Source: Acidobacteriota bacterium | GTDB taxonomy: Bacteria; Acidobacteriota; Terriglobia; Bryobacterales; Bryobacteraceae | DNA length: 64,000 bases | Direction: 5' to 3' | Assembly (NCBI GenBank): GCA_016185425.1 | Contig: JACPNQ010000031.1 | Location: 174,128-238,127, forward strand | Part shown: in pieces, positions 1-8,308 of the stretch | How positions within the stretch are numbered: position 1 is the stretch's first letter | How the letters are laid out: the number at the start of each line of letters is the position of its first letter | The notes under the pieces: model-generated | Database searches by the model: none | What the model was told of the DNA's origin: nothing | The model's input: the letters and a program-made list of their open reading frames with translations, nothing else | Made by a program: the position numbers and the translations under genes

Positions 1-177
1 ATGCGGCATCCCGAGCGAGTCCCGTTCAATGCGCACCGGCTTCGAGACCGGCGCGGCGATGGTGCCGCTCTGTTGCGGCAGCGGCCGCCACGCGAACCAG
101 TAAGCGGCGCCGGCAACGGTCAGGATAACGACGCCGATCAACACGTTGATAGACTGGAGAAGCCTTCGCGTAAACAC
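1..177 (-). CDS. Penicillin acylase family protein, N-terminal fragment (runs off the left edge)
   Basis: Reading leftward from a GTG at 177 gives 59 codons that stay open to base 1, so only the N-terminus is in the window. It starts VFTRRLLQSINVLIGVVIL, a basic stretch followed by one hydrophobic segment (about residues 10-27), then WFAWRPLPQQSGTIAAPV and VRIERDSLGMPH. The tryptophan/proline-rich stretch after a membrane anchor and the R-D-x-x-G-x-P-H signature are typical of the N-terminus of penicillin/cephalosporin acylases (Ntn hydrolases that cleave amides in the periplasm). The catalytic serine of the beta chain lies outside the window. An AGAGAAA stretch just upstream is a weak ribosome site. 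The start lies 10 bases from the divergent CorC-type gene. Family assignment is inferred from the N-terminus only. Confidence 0.65.
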   Translation of the reverse strand, partial: MFTRRLLQSINVLIGVVILTVAGAAYWFAWRPLPQQSGTIAAPVSKPVRIERDSLGMPH

Positions 178-187
178 TTTCTCTAGT

Positions 188-1510
188 ATGGCGGACTCCA
201 GTTATGGTTACCGGTTTTTACTGGTAGGCCTGATCGTCGCGACGAACGCATTCTTCGCCGCCGCGGAAACGTCGCTGCTAAGCTCCCGCAAGTCGCGGCT
301 GAAGCAGCTTGCCGATGAAGGCGACACCGGCGCTAAGGCCGCACTCCACTTACTCGAAAAGCCGGAGCGCCTGCTGTCGGTGACGCAGGTCGGCGTCACC
401 CTCGCTTCGCTCGGGTTGGGGTGGGCGGGCGAGGAGACGATTCACCAGTTACTGATGAGCTGGATGGCGCCGTTGATGATGCCGTTGACGGAGAAGGTGA
501 TCCCGATCATTGCGCTGGTGCTGTCCTTTGCGCTGATGACCTATATGCACGTCGTCATCGGCGAAGTAGTGCCGAAGAATATCGCCATTGAGACGGCCGA
601 CCGTTTTGCGGTGCTTGTGGCGCCGATTTTGGTCGTATTCGGGCGCATTGCGGGTCCTCTGGTGTCAATTATCGAGCGTTCGTCGAAGCGAATCTCGCAC
701 CAGTTGGGGCTGAAGGGAGAGAGCGAGTCGGGAGGCGGACATACGGTGGAGGAGCTGAAGTTCGTCGTCTCCATGTCCGAATCGGAAGGGAAAATCGAGA
801 AGTTCCAGCAGCTCGCCATCCACCGGCTGCTTGAGCTGGAGGATTACTCCGCCCGCGAGATCATGGTGCCGCGGACCAGCATGGTTGCGGTGCCCGTGAA
901 TACGTCGCTGGAACAGCTTCTGATTCTCCTTAACGAACACCAGTTTTCGCGGCTGCCGGTATATGAGCAGAGCCCCGATCAGATCATCGGCATTGTCCAT
1001 CTCAAGGATCTTGTGCAGGTGCTGATGCAGCGCAAGGGACTGACGCAGTTCAAGCTCAGAAACGTGATGCGGGTCCCTATCTTTGTGCCGGAAACTCGCA
1101 GTTTGAGTGATCTAATCGACGTTTTTCGCGCACACAATACGCACATGGCTGTTGTCGTGGATGAGCATGGGTCCACCACCGGAGTCGTGACGCTTGAGGA
1201 CGTGCTGGAACAGGTGTTTGGCGAGATCGACGACGAGCATGACGTCTCGCGGCCGAAACATGATCATCAGGCCGCCGCTCTGGAGTTGGAAGGCACGATC
1301 AATATCCCAGACCTGGCGCACCAGTACGGCGTGGAATTACCGGCCGACGGCGGGTTCCAGACCTTGGCAGGCTATCTGCTCTCGAAGCTCGGCGATCTGC
1401 CACAGCCCGGGGCTGTCTACGAAGATGTAGGACGGCGCTTCACGGTGCTGGAGATGGACCGTAACCGCATCGCGAGAGTACGGGTGGAGCGGCTGGAAGT
1501 CGCATCGTGA
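188..1510 (+). CDS. CorC/HlyC (CNNM-type) membrane protein with CBS pair
   Basis: 440 residues with the standard order of the hemolysin-C/CorC family. An N-terminal DUF21/CNNM transmembrane domain (about 1-200) contains ATNAFFAAAETSLLSSRKSR, the usual small-residue first helix followed by a basic stretch. A CBS pair follows (about 210-340, including LPVYEQSPDQIIGIVHLKDL and VVVDEHGSTTGVVTLEDVLE), then a C-terminal CorC_HlyC domain (about 350-435). Members are linked to Mg2+/Co2+ or other cation efflux in the inner membrane; the substrate here cannot be told. ATG at 188 is chosen because translation from an upstream TTG (146) would add 14 non-conserved residues overlapping the divergent acylase gene. 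The stop overlaps the next start by 4 bases (GTGA), so the two are probably translationally coupled. Confidence 0.9.
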   Translation: MADSSYGYRFLLVGLIVATNAFFAAAETSLLSSRKSRLKQLADEGDTGAKAALHLLEKPERLLSVTQVGVTLASLGLGWAGEETIHQLLMSWMAPLMMPLTEKVIPIIALVLSFALMTYMHVVIGEVVPKNIAIETADRFAVLVAPILVVFGRIAGPLVSIIERSSKRISHQLGLKGESESGGGHTVEELKFVVSMSESEGKIEKFQQLAIHRLLELEDYSAREIMVPRTSMVAVPVNTSLEQLLILLNEHQFSRLPVYEQSPDQIIGIVHLKDLVQVLMQRKGLTQFKLRNVMRVPIFVPETRSLSDLIDVFRAHNTHMAVVVDEHGSTTGVVTLEDVLEQVFGEIDDEHDVSRPKHDHQAAALELEGTINIPDLAHQYGVELPADGGFQTLAGYLLSKLGDLPQPGAVYEDVGRRFTVLEMDRNRIARVRVERLEVAS

Positions 1511-2100
1511 CGCCGGCAGAGATGCATAATGTGATCCGGGCTGTGTTGATTGCGCAATCCGAACCGTGGAAGCTGCCGGTTATGCAGCGATTTTTCAAAG
1601 ATCCGATCGATGCCTACTGTACCTATATGGTGCACGTACGGAATCTGGCGAAGGAGCATTGGCGGGAGTTTGCGTCGTGGAGTCACAAGGAGCGATTGGC
1701 ATTGACGCGAGCTCTATGGGAGAGCGGGAAATTCGAAGAAGGCGCCGTGGCTATTCAGCTCTACGCGCGGATGTGGAGGAGGTGTGAGCATCGCGAGTGG
1801 AAGCTATTCGTAAAGTGGCTGGAGAAATACGTGCGCAACTGGGCGCATTGCGATGCACTGTGTGGAGATGTGATGGCGTTGATGCTGATTACGCACCCGG
1901 AATGGATCGAAGAGTTGCCCGCCTGGTCGAAGGCGAAGCAAATCTATAAACGGAGGGCTGCGCTCGTCGCGCCGTTGAAGGGGCTGCGAACGGGGATGTT
2001 CCGGAACGACGCCGAGGCGTTGTTGGAAATGCTGGAGCACGATCGGACGGATATCATCGGGAAGGCCCGGGTTTGGATGCGGAAGGAGTTGGCGCGGTGA
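1507..2100 (+). CDS. DNA alkylation repair protein, AlkD-like HEAT-repeat family
   Basis: 197 residues from a GTG that overlaps the upstream stop by 4 bases. The protein is almost all helical with the spacing of HEAT-like repeats. It carries NWAHCDALCG (about 111-120), matching the conserved W-x-x-x-D element of AlkD/AlkC-like glycosylases, in which tryptophan and aspartate (here W112 and D116) form the lesion-facing pocket. AlkD enzymes excise alkylated purines such as 3- and 7-methyl adducts without flipping the base. Length is slightly shorter than AlkD (about 230 residues). Its neighbours, a CorC-type membrane protein and a secreted propeller, give no repair context, so coupling may only reflect compaction. 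The family is fairly sure; catalytic activity is inference. Confidence 0.75.
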   Translation: MTPAEMHNVIRAVLIAQSEPWKLPVMQRFFKDPIDAYCTYMVHVRNLAKEHWREFASWSHKERLALTRALWESGKFEEGAVAIQLYARMWRRCEHREWKLFVKWLEKYVRNWAHCDALCGDVMALMLITHPEWIEELPAWSKAKQIYKRRAALVAPLKGLRTGMFRNDAEALLEMLEHDRTDIIGKARVWMRKELAR

Positions 2101-3476
2101 GACGGAGGGAGTTGCTGACACTGCTGCCCGCACTGGCGCAGGGCGCGCCGCCGGTCGTCGTAGGTGGACGGCGGGAACTTTTTGTCGACGATTATCTGAT
2201 CGACTGGATGCGCGGCGCGGAATTGCGTCTCGGCACACCGGTCGAAAAGGAGACTGTGCTTCGCATGGACCGGCCGCACGAAGGGCCGTTCAGCGCCTAT
2301 TTCACTGTTCTGCGGGACGGCGGAAAGTACCGTCTGTATTATCGCGGCGTGCCGGAAGCCGGGAAGGACGGGCGGTCATCGGAGACCACGTGCTACGCCG
2401 AGTCAACGGATGGCATTCATTTTGAGAAGCCGGCGAACAATATCGTGCTGCAAGGCCAGGCGCCGTTTTCGCATAATTTCTGTCCGTTCATCGACAGGAA
2501 TCCGCGAGGGGGATCTCGGTACAAGGCGATATCGGGAATCGCGTCCAGCGGGCTGAAGGCGTGGGTGTCCGGCAACGGACTGGCGTGGCGGCCAATGCAG
2601 GATGCGCCGGTAATGGCGCCGGCGAAGCTGCCGATGTTCGACTCGCAGAACCTTGCATTTTGGTCCGAAAGCGAAGAGTGCTACGTCGCCTATGTGCGGC
2701 TGTTCCGGGACAAGGTGCGCTCGATCGCGCGGGCGACGAGTAGCGACTTTCTGCGGTGGAGTCCATTCGTTCCTCTGGATCTTGGCGGAGCGCCCGCCGA
2801 CCATCTCTACACGAACCAGATTCATCCCTATTTCCGGACGCCCCATATTTATGTGGGCATTGCGGCGCGGTTCAATCCGGGCCGGCAGGTGTTGTCGGCG
2901 GAAGAGGCGCGCGAGACCGGCGTGCATCCGGACTACTTCAAGGACACCAGCGACAGCGTGTTGCTGACGACGCGCGGCGGCGACCGCGTTTCACGTTACT
3001 TTCGTGAATCCTTTCTACGCCCTGGACTCGGGCTCAATCATTGGGTCAGTAGGGACAACTATCCGGCGTTGAACATTGTCCCTACCAGCGACGACGAGAT
3101 GAGCTTCTACGTGAACCGGCACTACGGGCAGCCGACTTCGCATCTGCAGCGGTATGCTCTGCGCACGGATGGGCTGGCGAGCTTACACGCCGGTTGGCGG
3201 GGTGGGGAACTGTTGACGAAACCGCTGGTGTTTTCCGGGAAGGAGCTGGAGTTGAACTTCGCGACAAGCGCGGCGGGCGGAGTTCGCGTGGAAGTGCTCC
3301 AGGCGGATGAGACTGCGATTACGGGACTGGGGCTAGGCGATTGCGTGGAGATGATTGGAGATCGCCTGGCGCGGATGGTGAAGTGGAAGGGCGCTCTGGC
3401 GGAATGGGCGGGTAAACCGGTGCGGCTGCTGTTCTCGGTACGCGACGCCGATGTTTACTCTTTCCGTTTTGTGTGA
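2097..3476 (+). CDS. Secreted five-bladed beta-propeller protein, GH32/GH43-like
   Basis: 459 residues from a GTG overlapping the previous stop by 4 bases. A short, weak signal-like start (VRRRELLTLLPALAQG) is followed by RRELFVDDYLID, an opening seen in many acidobacterial and planctomycete proteins annotated as GH32-N-terminal-like. Repeated blades carry the patterns FTVLRDGGKYRLYYRG, YAESTDGIHFEKP and ATSSDFLRWSPF, the D-G-x-x-F/W turns typical of glycosidase propellers. A C-terminal beta-rich domain (about 360-459) ends with VYSFRFV. It probably handles plant or microbial polysaccharide, but I cannot locate the catalytic acid triad with certainty, so substrate and activity are open. Confidence 0.65.
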   Translation: MRRRELLTLLPALAQGAPPVVVGGRRELFVDDYLIDWMRGAELRLGTPVEKETVLRMDRPHEGPFSAYFTVLRDGGKYRLYYRGVPEAGKDGRSSETTCYAESTDGIHFEKPANNIVLQGQAPFSHNFCPFIDRNPRGGSRYKAISGIASSGLKAWVSGNGLAWRPMQDAPVMAPAKLPMFDSQNLAFWSESEECYVAYVRLFRDKVRSIARATSSDFLRWSPFVPLDLGGAPADHLYTNQIHPYFRTPHIYVGIAARFNPGRQVLSAEEARETGVHPDYFKDTSDSVLLTTRGGDRVSRYFRESFLRPGLGLNHWVSRDNYPALNIVPTSDDEMSFYVNRHYGQPTSHLQRYALRTDGLASLHAGWRGGELLTKPLVFSGKELELNFATSAAGGVRVEVLQADETAITGLGLGDCVEMIGDRLARMVKWKGALAEWAGKPVRLLFSVRDADVYSFRFV

Positions 3477-3487
3477 GGGCGCAAAAG

Positions 3488-3506
3488 GTGGTAGATTGTC
3501 TACCAC
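3488..3506. promoter_or_regulatory. Perfect palindrome abutting the PadR start (probable operator)
   Basis: GTGGTAGATTGTCTACCAC: two perfect 8-base arms around TTG, ending at the base before the PadR ATG (3507). PadR proteins are dimers that bind dyad-symmetric sites and often repress their own operon. The position overlaps the only purine-rich ribosome site (AAAAGGTGG), so a bound dimer or an mRNA hairpin would block initiation. Autoregulation is inferred. Confidence 0.6.
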
Positions 3507-3848
3507 ATGCCTCCGCGAGATAAAGTCGACGTTTTGCAAGGCACGTTGGATCTATTGATCCTGCGAACGCTCCAATGGGGGCCGCAGCACGGGCACGGAA
3601 TCGGCCAGGTGATTCGCGCCAAGTCGGATGACCTGCTGCAGGTGGAGCACGGGAGTCTGTATCCGGCCCTGCACCGCCTGCAGCGAGAGGGTTGGATTCA
3701 ATCCGAATGGGGCATGACGCCGAATAACCAGCGCGCCAGGTTCTACTGGTTGACCGGTGAGGGGAAGAAACAGCTTGCCGTGGAGGAATCGCGGTGGAAG
3801 CTGTTCGTCAAGGCCGTAGCGCGGCTGACGCGGCCGCGGGAGGAGTAG
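3507..3848 (+). CDS. PadR family transcriptional regulator
   Basis: 113 residues, the size of a short (subfamily 2) PadR. It opens with VLQGTLDLLILRTLQWGPQHGHGI, the standard PadR first helix, continues with VEHGSLYPALHRLQREGWI (recognition helix of the winged helix-turn-helix) and the wing FYWLTGEGKKQLAVEE, and has a short C-terminal dimerisation helix. It sits 6 bases upstream of an ADOP-type permease, an arrangement found repeatedly in Acidobacteriota, and directly behind a perfect palindrome. It most likely represses itself and the permease. The inducer cannot be read from sequence. Confidence 0.93.
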   Translation: MPPRDKVDVLQGTLDLLILRTLQWGPQHGHGIGQVIRAKSDDLLQVEHGSLYPALHRLQREGWIQSEWGMTPNNQRARFYWLTGEGKKQLAVEESRWKLFVKAVARLTRPREE

Positions 3849-3854
3849 GAATCC

Positions 3855-6476
3855 ATGATGCGCTGGATCCGGCAGTGGCGTTCGTGGAAACAGGACGAGC
3901 GGGACCTCGCCGACGAGATACGGTCCCATCTGGCGATGGAAAAGGCGGAGCAGGAGGCGTTGGGAAGGTCGCCCGCGGATGCCGGGCGGGCGGCCCGCAG
4001 GGCCTTCGGCAACTCCGTGGCCCTGGCGGAAGACGTACGGGAAGCGTGGGGGACGGCGGCGTGGCAGCGGTTGTGGCAGGATGTCCGGTTCGGCCTGCGG
4101 ATGTTGCTGCGGACACCGGTCTGGACGCTCGTGATCGGCGGGACGCTGGCGATGGGAATCGGGACGAGCACCGCGATATTCAGCATGGTCTACTCCGTTC
4201 TCTTGCAGCCGCTGCCTTATGCGGAGCCGGCCCGGATCGTCGTGGTCTCGCCGACGGCAACCAAGGACGGCGAAGGCCGGTTCCGCGCGAGCGCGGCCCT
4301 TTGGCGCTACTGGAAGGAGAATCTGACGCAGGTGGAGTTGCTGGCGATGACGCGGCCGGTGGCGAATTTCAACTTGACGGGTATCGGGTCGCCGGAGCGG
4401 CTGCAAGGGGCGCGGTCGACATTTGAACTGCCGCTGGCATTGGGTGTGCGGCCGATGCTGGGCCGTTACTTCACACAGGAGGAACAGCTCGCGGACGCGA
4501 AAGTGGCGGTGCTGAGCCACGCATTGTGGAAGCGGAGGTTTGGCGGAGAAGTCGGCGTGGTTGGGACGAAGATCTTGCTCAATGGGGAGAGCTACGCGGT
4601 GATCGGCGTAATGGGGCCGGAGTTTGCCTATCCGGACGCCACGTTTGAGATGTGGGCGCCGCTCTACACTCCGCCGGGTGAATTCCGGCATGGAATGAAT
4701 CACCAGAATTTGACGGTCGGAAGGCTGCGTCCGGGTACCCGTTTGGCGGAAGCGCGGCTCGCGGCATCGGCTCTCGCTCAGCGGTTGGCGCAGGAGAATC
4801 CGGAGAGCTACCGAAGCGGCGACCAATGGATCGGCGGGACGGTGGAGCCGCTCGCCGAAACCTTGACTGACAGCGTAAGGGGCACACTGGTTGCATTGAT
4901 GGCGGCAGCCGGGAGCTTGCTTCTTATCGGATGCATGAACCTCTCGGTGCTGCTGATTGCGCGGGCGAGTGGGCGATCGCGCGAAATGGCGATGCGTATC
5001 GCCCTCGGTGCGGAAGGCGGCCGGCTGCGGCGGCAGATGCTGGCGGAGATGCTGCCGTTAGCCATTGTGGGCGCGGCGTCGGGCGTGCTGCTTGCGTGGT
5101 GGTTATTGCAGGCGATGACGCGCTGGATGCAATCTAGCTTGCCGCGAATCGAGAGCGTCGGACTACATGTGCCGGTGCTCGTGTTCGCTGTCGTGGCTAG
5201 CCTGGCGGTTGTGCTCCTCGCATGCTTGCTCCCGGCACGAATGGCGTCGCGTGCCGAACTGAATGACGTGTTGCAACGAAGTTCGCGCAGCGTAGCTGGC
5301 GGGAACGGCGCGCGGGAAATCCTGGTGACAGCGCAGGTGACGCTTGCGGTTGTGCTGGTGTTCGGCGGCGCACTGTTGGGGCGGAGCCTGGCGGCGTTGC
5401 TGCGAGTGGATCCCGGCTTCGCGCAGGAGAACGTGCTGACGATGCATCTCGCGGTGACGAGAGCGAAGTACCCGGGCGATCCGCAGGTCGCCGATTACTA
5501 CGCGCGCATCGTTGCCGCGGTGAAGACCATTCCCGGTGTGCTGGAGGCGGGAGTGGTGAATCGGTTGCCGCTGTCCGGACTCACGCAGAATGGCGGCGTG
5601 GAGTTTGAAGGCCGCGACGGCGGACTGAGCTCCGATTGGCGCGCGGCAACACCGGGGTTTTTCGCGGCGATGGGGATTCCGTTGCGGCAGGGACGAGGCT
5701 TTACCGATGCGGACAGAAGCGGCGCGCCGGCGGTTGGATTGATCGACGAATCGATGGGCAGGAGAGTCTTCGGGAACGAAAGTCCGATTGGAAAGCGGTT
5801 TCGCCGCCAAGCGCCCGGTAATGCGAAACAGGACACGTGGGTGGAGATTGTGGGAGTTGTTGGCCATGTCCTGACGGACAACCTTGAGCGCGATCTGCGG
5901 CCGCAGGTCTACTGGCCGGAGGCGCAGAGCACGCAGGACCGCGGAGCGTTGGTTATCCGGACGGCGGGGAACCCCGGTTCTTACACCGCCGCCGTTAGGG
6001 AGCAGATTAAATCGATCGATTCGGACCAGCCGGTGTACGAGGTGCGCTCCATGCAGGAGTGGGTGGAACGTAGCATGCGCTCGCGCAGCCTGACGACGAG
6101 CCTTGGCTCTATGTTTGGATTGGCGTCCCTTGTGCTGGCTTGTTTGGGAGTGTACGGCGTCGTCTCCTACACGGCTGCGCAGCGGCACCGGGAGTTCGGC
6201 GTACGGATCGCATTGGGCGCGGATGGCGTCTCAGTGCGGAACCTTGTGCTCCGGCAGGCGGCCCGGCTAAGCCTGGGCGGCACGGCAATTGGCCTGCTGC
6301 TTTGCTGGCCCGTTGGGCGAATGCTGCAGACGATGCTCTTCGGTGTGACGAACCTCGATTTCGTTGCATGGGGATTGGCGCCGGGTCTGCTTGTTGCGGC
6401 CGCGCTGTTGGCTGCGCTTGGCCCTGCGCGGCGGGCGGCGAAGGCCGATCCCGCGGAGGCGCTGCGTTCGGAGTAG
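3855..6476 (+). CDS. ADOP-type ABC permease (duplicated MacB_PCD/FtsX domains)
   Basis: 873 residues. An N-terminal cytoplasmic prefix (about 1-70, with DERDLADEIRSHLAMEKAEQ) is typical of acidobacterial duplicated orphan permeases. Then follow MacB periplasmic core 1 and FtsX 1 (QDVRFGLRMLLRTPVWTLVI to about 460), and a second MacB core plus FtsX (about 490-873, ending DFVAWGLAPGLLVAAALLAA and ARRAAKADPAEALRSE). No ATPase gene adjoins it, as is usual for this family, so the partner ATPase must be elsewhere or the protein works without one. A GGAGGAG ribosome site precedes the ATG. MacB-like systems export peptides, lipoproteins or drugs; the substrate here is unknown. The stop is immediately followed by the stop of the convergent gene. 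Confidence 0.92.
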   Translation: MMRWIRQWRSWKQDERDLADEIRSHLAMEKAEQEALGRSPADAGRAARRAFGNSVALAEDVREAWGTAAWQRLWQDVRFGLRMLLRTPVWTLVIGGTLAMGIGTSTAIFSMVYSVLLQPLPYAEPARIVVVSPTATKDGEGRFRASAALWRYWKENLTQVELLAMTRPVANFNLTGIGSPERLQGARSTFELPLALGVRPMLGRYFTQEEQLADAKVAVLSHALWKRRFGGEVGVVGTKILLNGESYAVIGVMGPEFAYPDATFEMWAPLYTPPGEFRHGMNHQNLTVGRLRPGTRLAEARLAASALAQRLAQENPESYRSGDQWIGGTVEPLAETLTDSVRGTLVALMAAAGSLLLIGCMNLSVLLIARASGRSREMAMRIALGAEGGRLRRQMLAEMLPLAIVGAASGVLLAWWLLQAMTRWMQSSLPRIESVGLHVPVLVFAVVASLAVVLLACLLPARMASRAELNDVLQRSSRSVAGGNGAREILVTAQVTLAVVLVFGGALLGRSLAALLRVDPGFAQENVLTMHLAVTRAKYPGDPQVADYYARIVAAVKTIPGVLEAGVVNRLPLSGLTQNGGVEFEGRDGGLSSDWRAATPGFFAAMGIPLRQGRGFTDADRSGAPAVGLIDESMGRRVFGNESPIGKRFRRQAPGNAKQDTWVEIVGVVGHVLTDNLERDLRPQVYWPEAQSTQDRGALVIRTAGNPGSYTAAVREQIKSIDSDQPVYEVRSMQEWVERSMRSRSLTTSLGSMFGLASLVLACLGVYGVVSYTAAQRHREFGVRIALGADGVSVRNLVLRQAARLSLGGTAIGLLLCWPVGRMLQTMLFGVTNLDFVAWGLAPGLLVAAALLAALGPARRAAKADPAEALRSE

Positions 6477-7691
6477 CTACGCCTTTAAGGTCGCAATGTG
6501 AAGTTGGCGCGTCCAGGTACGTGTGTCGAGCGCGTCGAAGCAGATCTGATGGCCGGTAGATTTCCATCGCGGGTGGAGGTCACAACGCAGGTCGGTCGAC
6601 AGGTAGGTCTCTCCCGTCGGAGTCTTCATCGGGAATTCGCCGAGTACAATGCCTTCCTTGCGGCCTAGGTGATAAAGCATAAGCCGTTTAGCGGGGATGT
6701 TGGGGATATTGCGGTCAGTGACCAGAAGTTGGGGATCGGGGCCGAAACTGCAGTGCCCGTCGGCATCGAGGAATTCCGGACCGATCACGGTATACTTCGG
6801 CGATGGTTCGTCGTTGAAGAGGACATGGCGAACCCTGGCGTCGAACTTGAACGTCGCCATGATCTCACCCGCGCCGCGCCAGGCAAAGTGGGAAACCCCT
6901 TTGCCGTAAGGGACAACTTCCCGCAGGTCGCCGCCGTCGAGATTCGCGGTGAACATAGCGGAAGTAAGCGCACCGTTCTCGATAGTGCGGGCGAGGAAGA
7001 ACATGCGCGTGCTGGCGGGGTTGATGACGGTGTGCTGGATGAAGAGGGCCTTCTCTTTTAACCCCGGATGGCCCGGAGCGAGATAGTCGTAGATCTGTTG
7101 GAGCGACACCGCCAGTTTCGACTTGCCGCTATCAAGATCGAGGATGTGGACGCCGTCGTTCGACGGATGATTGTCGTTGGGATTGGGATCCTTCGCGGCC
7201 GCATAGCCGACGACCGGACGCAGGCGGGCGAGCCGGCCATACGTGACGCAGCTTGCATACCGGCCGTTCGGCGCGACGCTCTCAATTGCGCGAGCGTAGG
7301 TGCGGCGTTTGCCGCTGCCAAGATGGAGCGCGGCGGAGATGATTTCGCCGGATACGGCGTCGTTAAACAGAATGGTGGCCGGGTCGTTGGGCGACCAGTT
7401 GAGCATGCAGCCTTGCTGCAGGTTCCAGGCGCGCGTTTCGGTAATGCGGCGAGTGGCGCCGGATTGCGGATTCACCTCGACGATGTCCGCCGTCTCGTTC
7501 GGACGCGGCATGCGGTTCTGGAACGTCGATTCGACGCAGATCATCTTGTCGCCGGCGCGATTCCAAGGCGACACCGCATAGTAGCCGAAGAAGTGGTGGC
7601 TGGGGCCGGCGGTCAGTGTGCGGATATCGGCTCGAGGAGCCGCGGCGAGGCTGGCGGCGGTCAGGAGCCAGTGGCGGCGCGAGCGATTCAT
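6477..7691 (-). CDS. Secreted TolB-like / oligogalacturonate-lyase-like beta-propeller
   Basis: 404 residues from ATG 7691, which overlaps the stop of the upstream DUF1080 gene by 4 bases. A Tat-like or Sec-like start (MNRSRRHWLLTAASLAAA) is followed by HHFFGYYAVSPWNRAGDKMI and repeated blades such as TADIVEVNPQSGATRRITET and LLNWSP-type turns. The opening and blade spacing resemble TolB-type six-bladed and oligogalacturonate-lyase propellers, which act on pectin fragments. Candidate metal-ligand histidines occur (PNDNHPSNDGVH, LFIQHTVINP, DADGHCSFGPD), but I cannot confirm the lyase site. It is the last gene of a three-gene set of secreted proteins. Confidence 0.65.
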   Translation of the reverse strand: MNRSRRHWLLTAASLAAAPRADIRTLTAGPSHHFFGYYAVSPWNRAGDKMICVESTFQNRMPRPNETADIVEVNPQSGATRRITETRAWNLQQGCMLNWSPNDPATILFNDAVSGEIISAALHLGSGKRRTYARAIESVAPNGRYASCVTYGRLARLRPVVGYAAAKDPNPNDNHPSNDGVHILDLDSGKSKLAVSLQQIYDYLAPGHPGLKEKALFIQHTVINPASTRMFFLARTIENGALTSAMFTANLDGGDLREVVPYGKGVSHFAWRGAGEIMATFKFDARVRHVLFNDEPSPKYTVIGPEFLDADGHCSFGPDPQLLVTDRNIPNIPAKRLMLYHLGRKEGIVLGEFPMKTPTGETYLSTDLRCDLHPRWKSTGHQICFDALDTRTWTRQLHIATLKA

Positions 7692-8302
7692 TCTTTGACG
7701 CTGACTTCCTTGAAGTAGACGATGGAATTGGCGTCGTGATTCTGCAACCCGATGTAGCCCTTGTTGGCGCGCGGACCGCGAATTGGCTCGTACCACTGCT
7801 TGCGCTCGGGAACGGCTTGGCCTTCTTTGTATTCGTTGACCAGCTTGCCGTTCAGCTTGACGCGAGTCACGTCGCCCTTGAGCTCGATTTCGAGGGTGTT
7901 CCATTCGCCCGTCGGCTTCTGATTGCGTGCGCTGACTTTGCTGATGGAGTAGATTGCTCCGGTGCAGTGCCAGTCGTCGCCGCTCGAATCAATTTGCACC
8001 TCATACCCGTTATGCACGCCATACCAGGCATCTTTCGGTTTGTCGGGCATGCGAATCACAACGCCGGAGTTGCCGCGCTCCCCGGTGGTCTTGAAGACGA
8101 TACGGACTGTAGTGTCGCTGAACGACGCGGGCTCATAGTAGAGCAGGCCCATACCGCCGCCGGTTTTGAGCATGCCGTCTTCCGTTGTAAACCCAGGCCA
8201 GCCGACCTGCTTCCAGCCGGTCATGTCTTTGCCGTTGAACAGCGGCTTCCAACCGGCGAAGGCGGCGGGAGTCAAAAGGGCGAGAAGCAGGAGGGTTCTC
8301 AT
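7688..8302 (-). CDS. Secreted DUF1080 (3-keto-disaccharide hydrolase-like) protein
   Basis: 204 residues with a clear signal peptide (MRTLLLLALLTPAAFA) followed by GWKPLFNGKDMTGWK, the hallmark opening of DUF1080 domains. Later markers are GNSGVVIRMP, GYEVQIDSSGDDW, GEWNTLEIELKGD and the terminal GYIGLQNHDANSIVYFKEV. The fold is a concanavalin-like jelly roll. Several DUF1080 proteins have been described as 3-keto-glycoside hydrolases or binding modules. It overlaps the downstream propeller gene by 4 bases and lies 6 bases behind a small secreted protein, so all three are likely one transcript devoted to extracytoplasmic carbohydrate handling. The substrate is not known. Confidence 0.85.
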   Translation of the reverse strand: MRTLLLLALLTPAAFAGWKPLFNGKDMTGWKQVGWPGFTTEDGMLKTGGGMGLLYYEPASFSDTTVRIVFKTTGERGNSGVVIRMPDKPKDAWYGVHNGYEVQIDSSGDDWHCTGAIYSISKVSARNQKPTGEWNTLEIELKGDVTRVKLNGKLVNEYKEGQAVPERKQWYEPIRGPRANKGYIGLQNHDANSIVYFKEVSVKE

Positions 8303-8308
8303 GGTGTG

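Noticed and set aside
1..186. Plus-strand 61-codon frame at the left edge
   Set aside because: The opposite strand encodes a recognisable acylase N-terminus; the plus frame has no domain and is arginine-rich.
3552..4826. Long open frame on the minus strand opposite PadR and the ADOP permease
   Set aside because: It is rich in arginine, proline and histidine with no domain, and lies opposite well-supported genes; typical shadow of GC-rich coding sequence.
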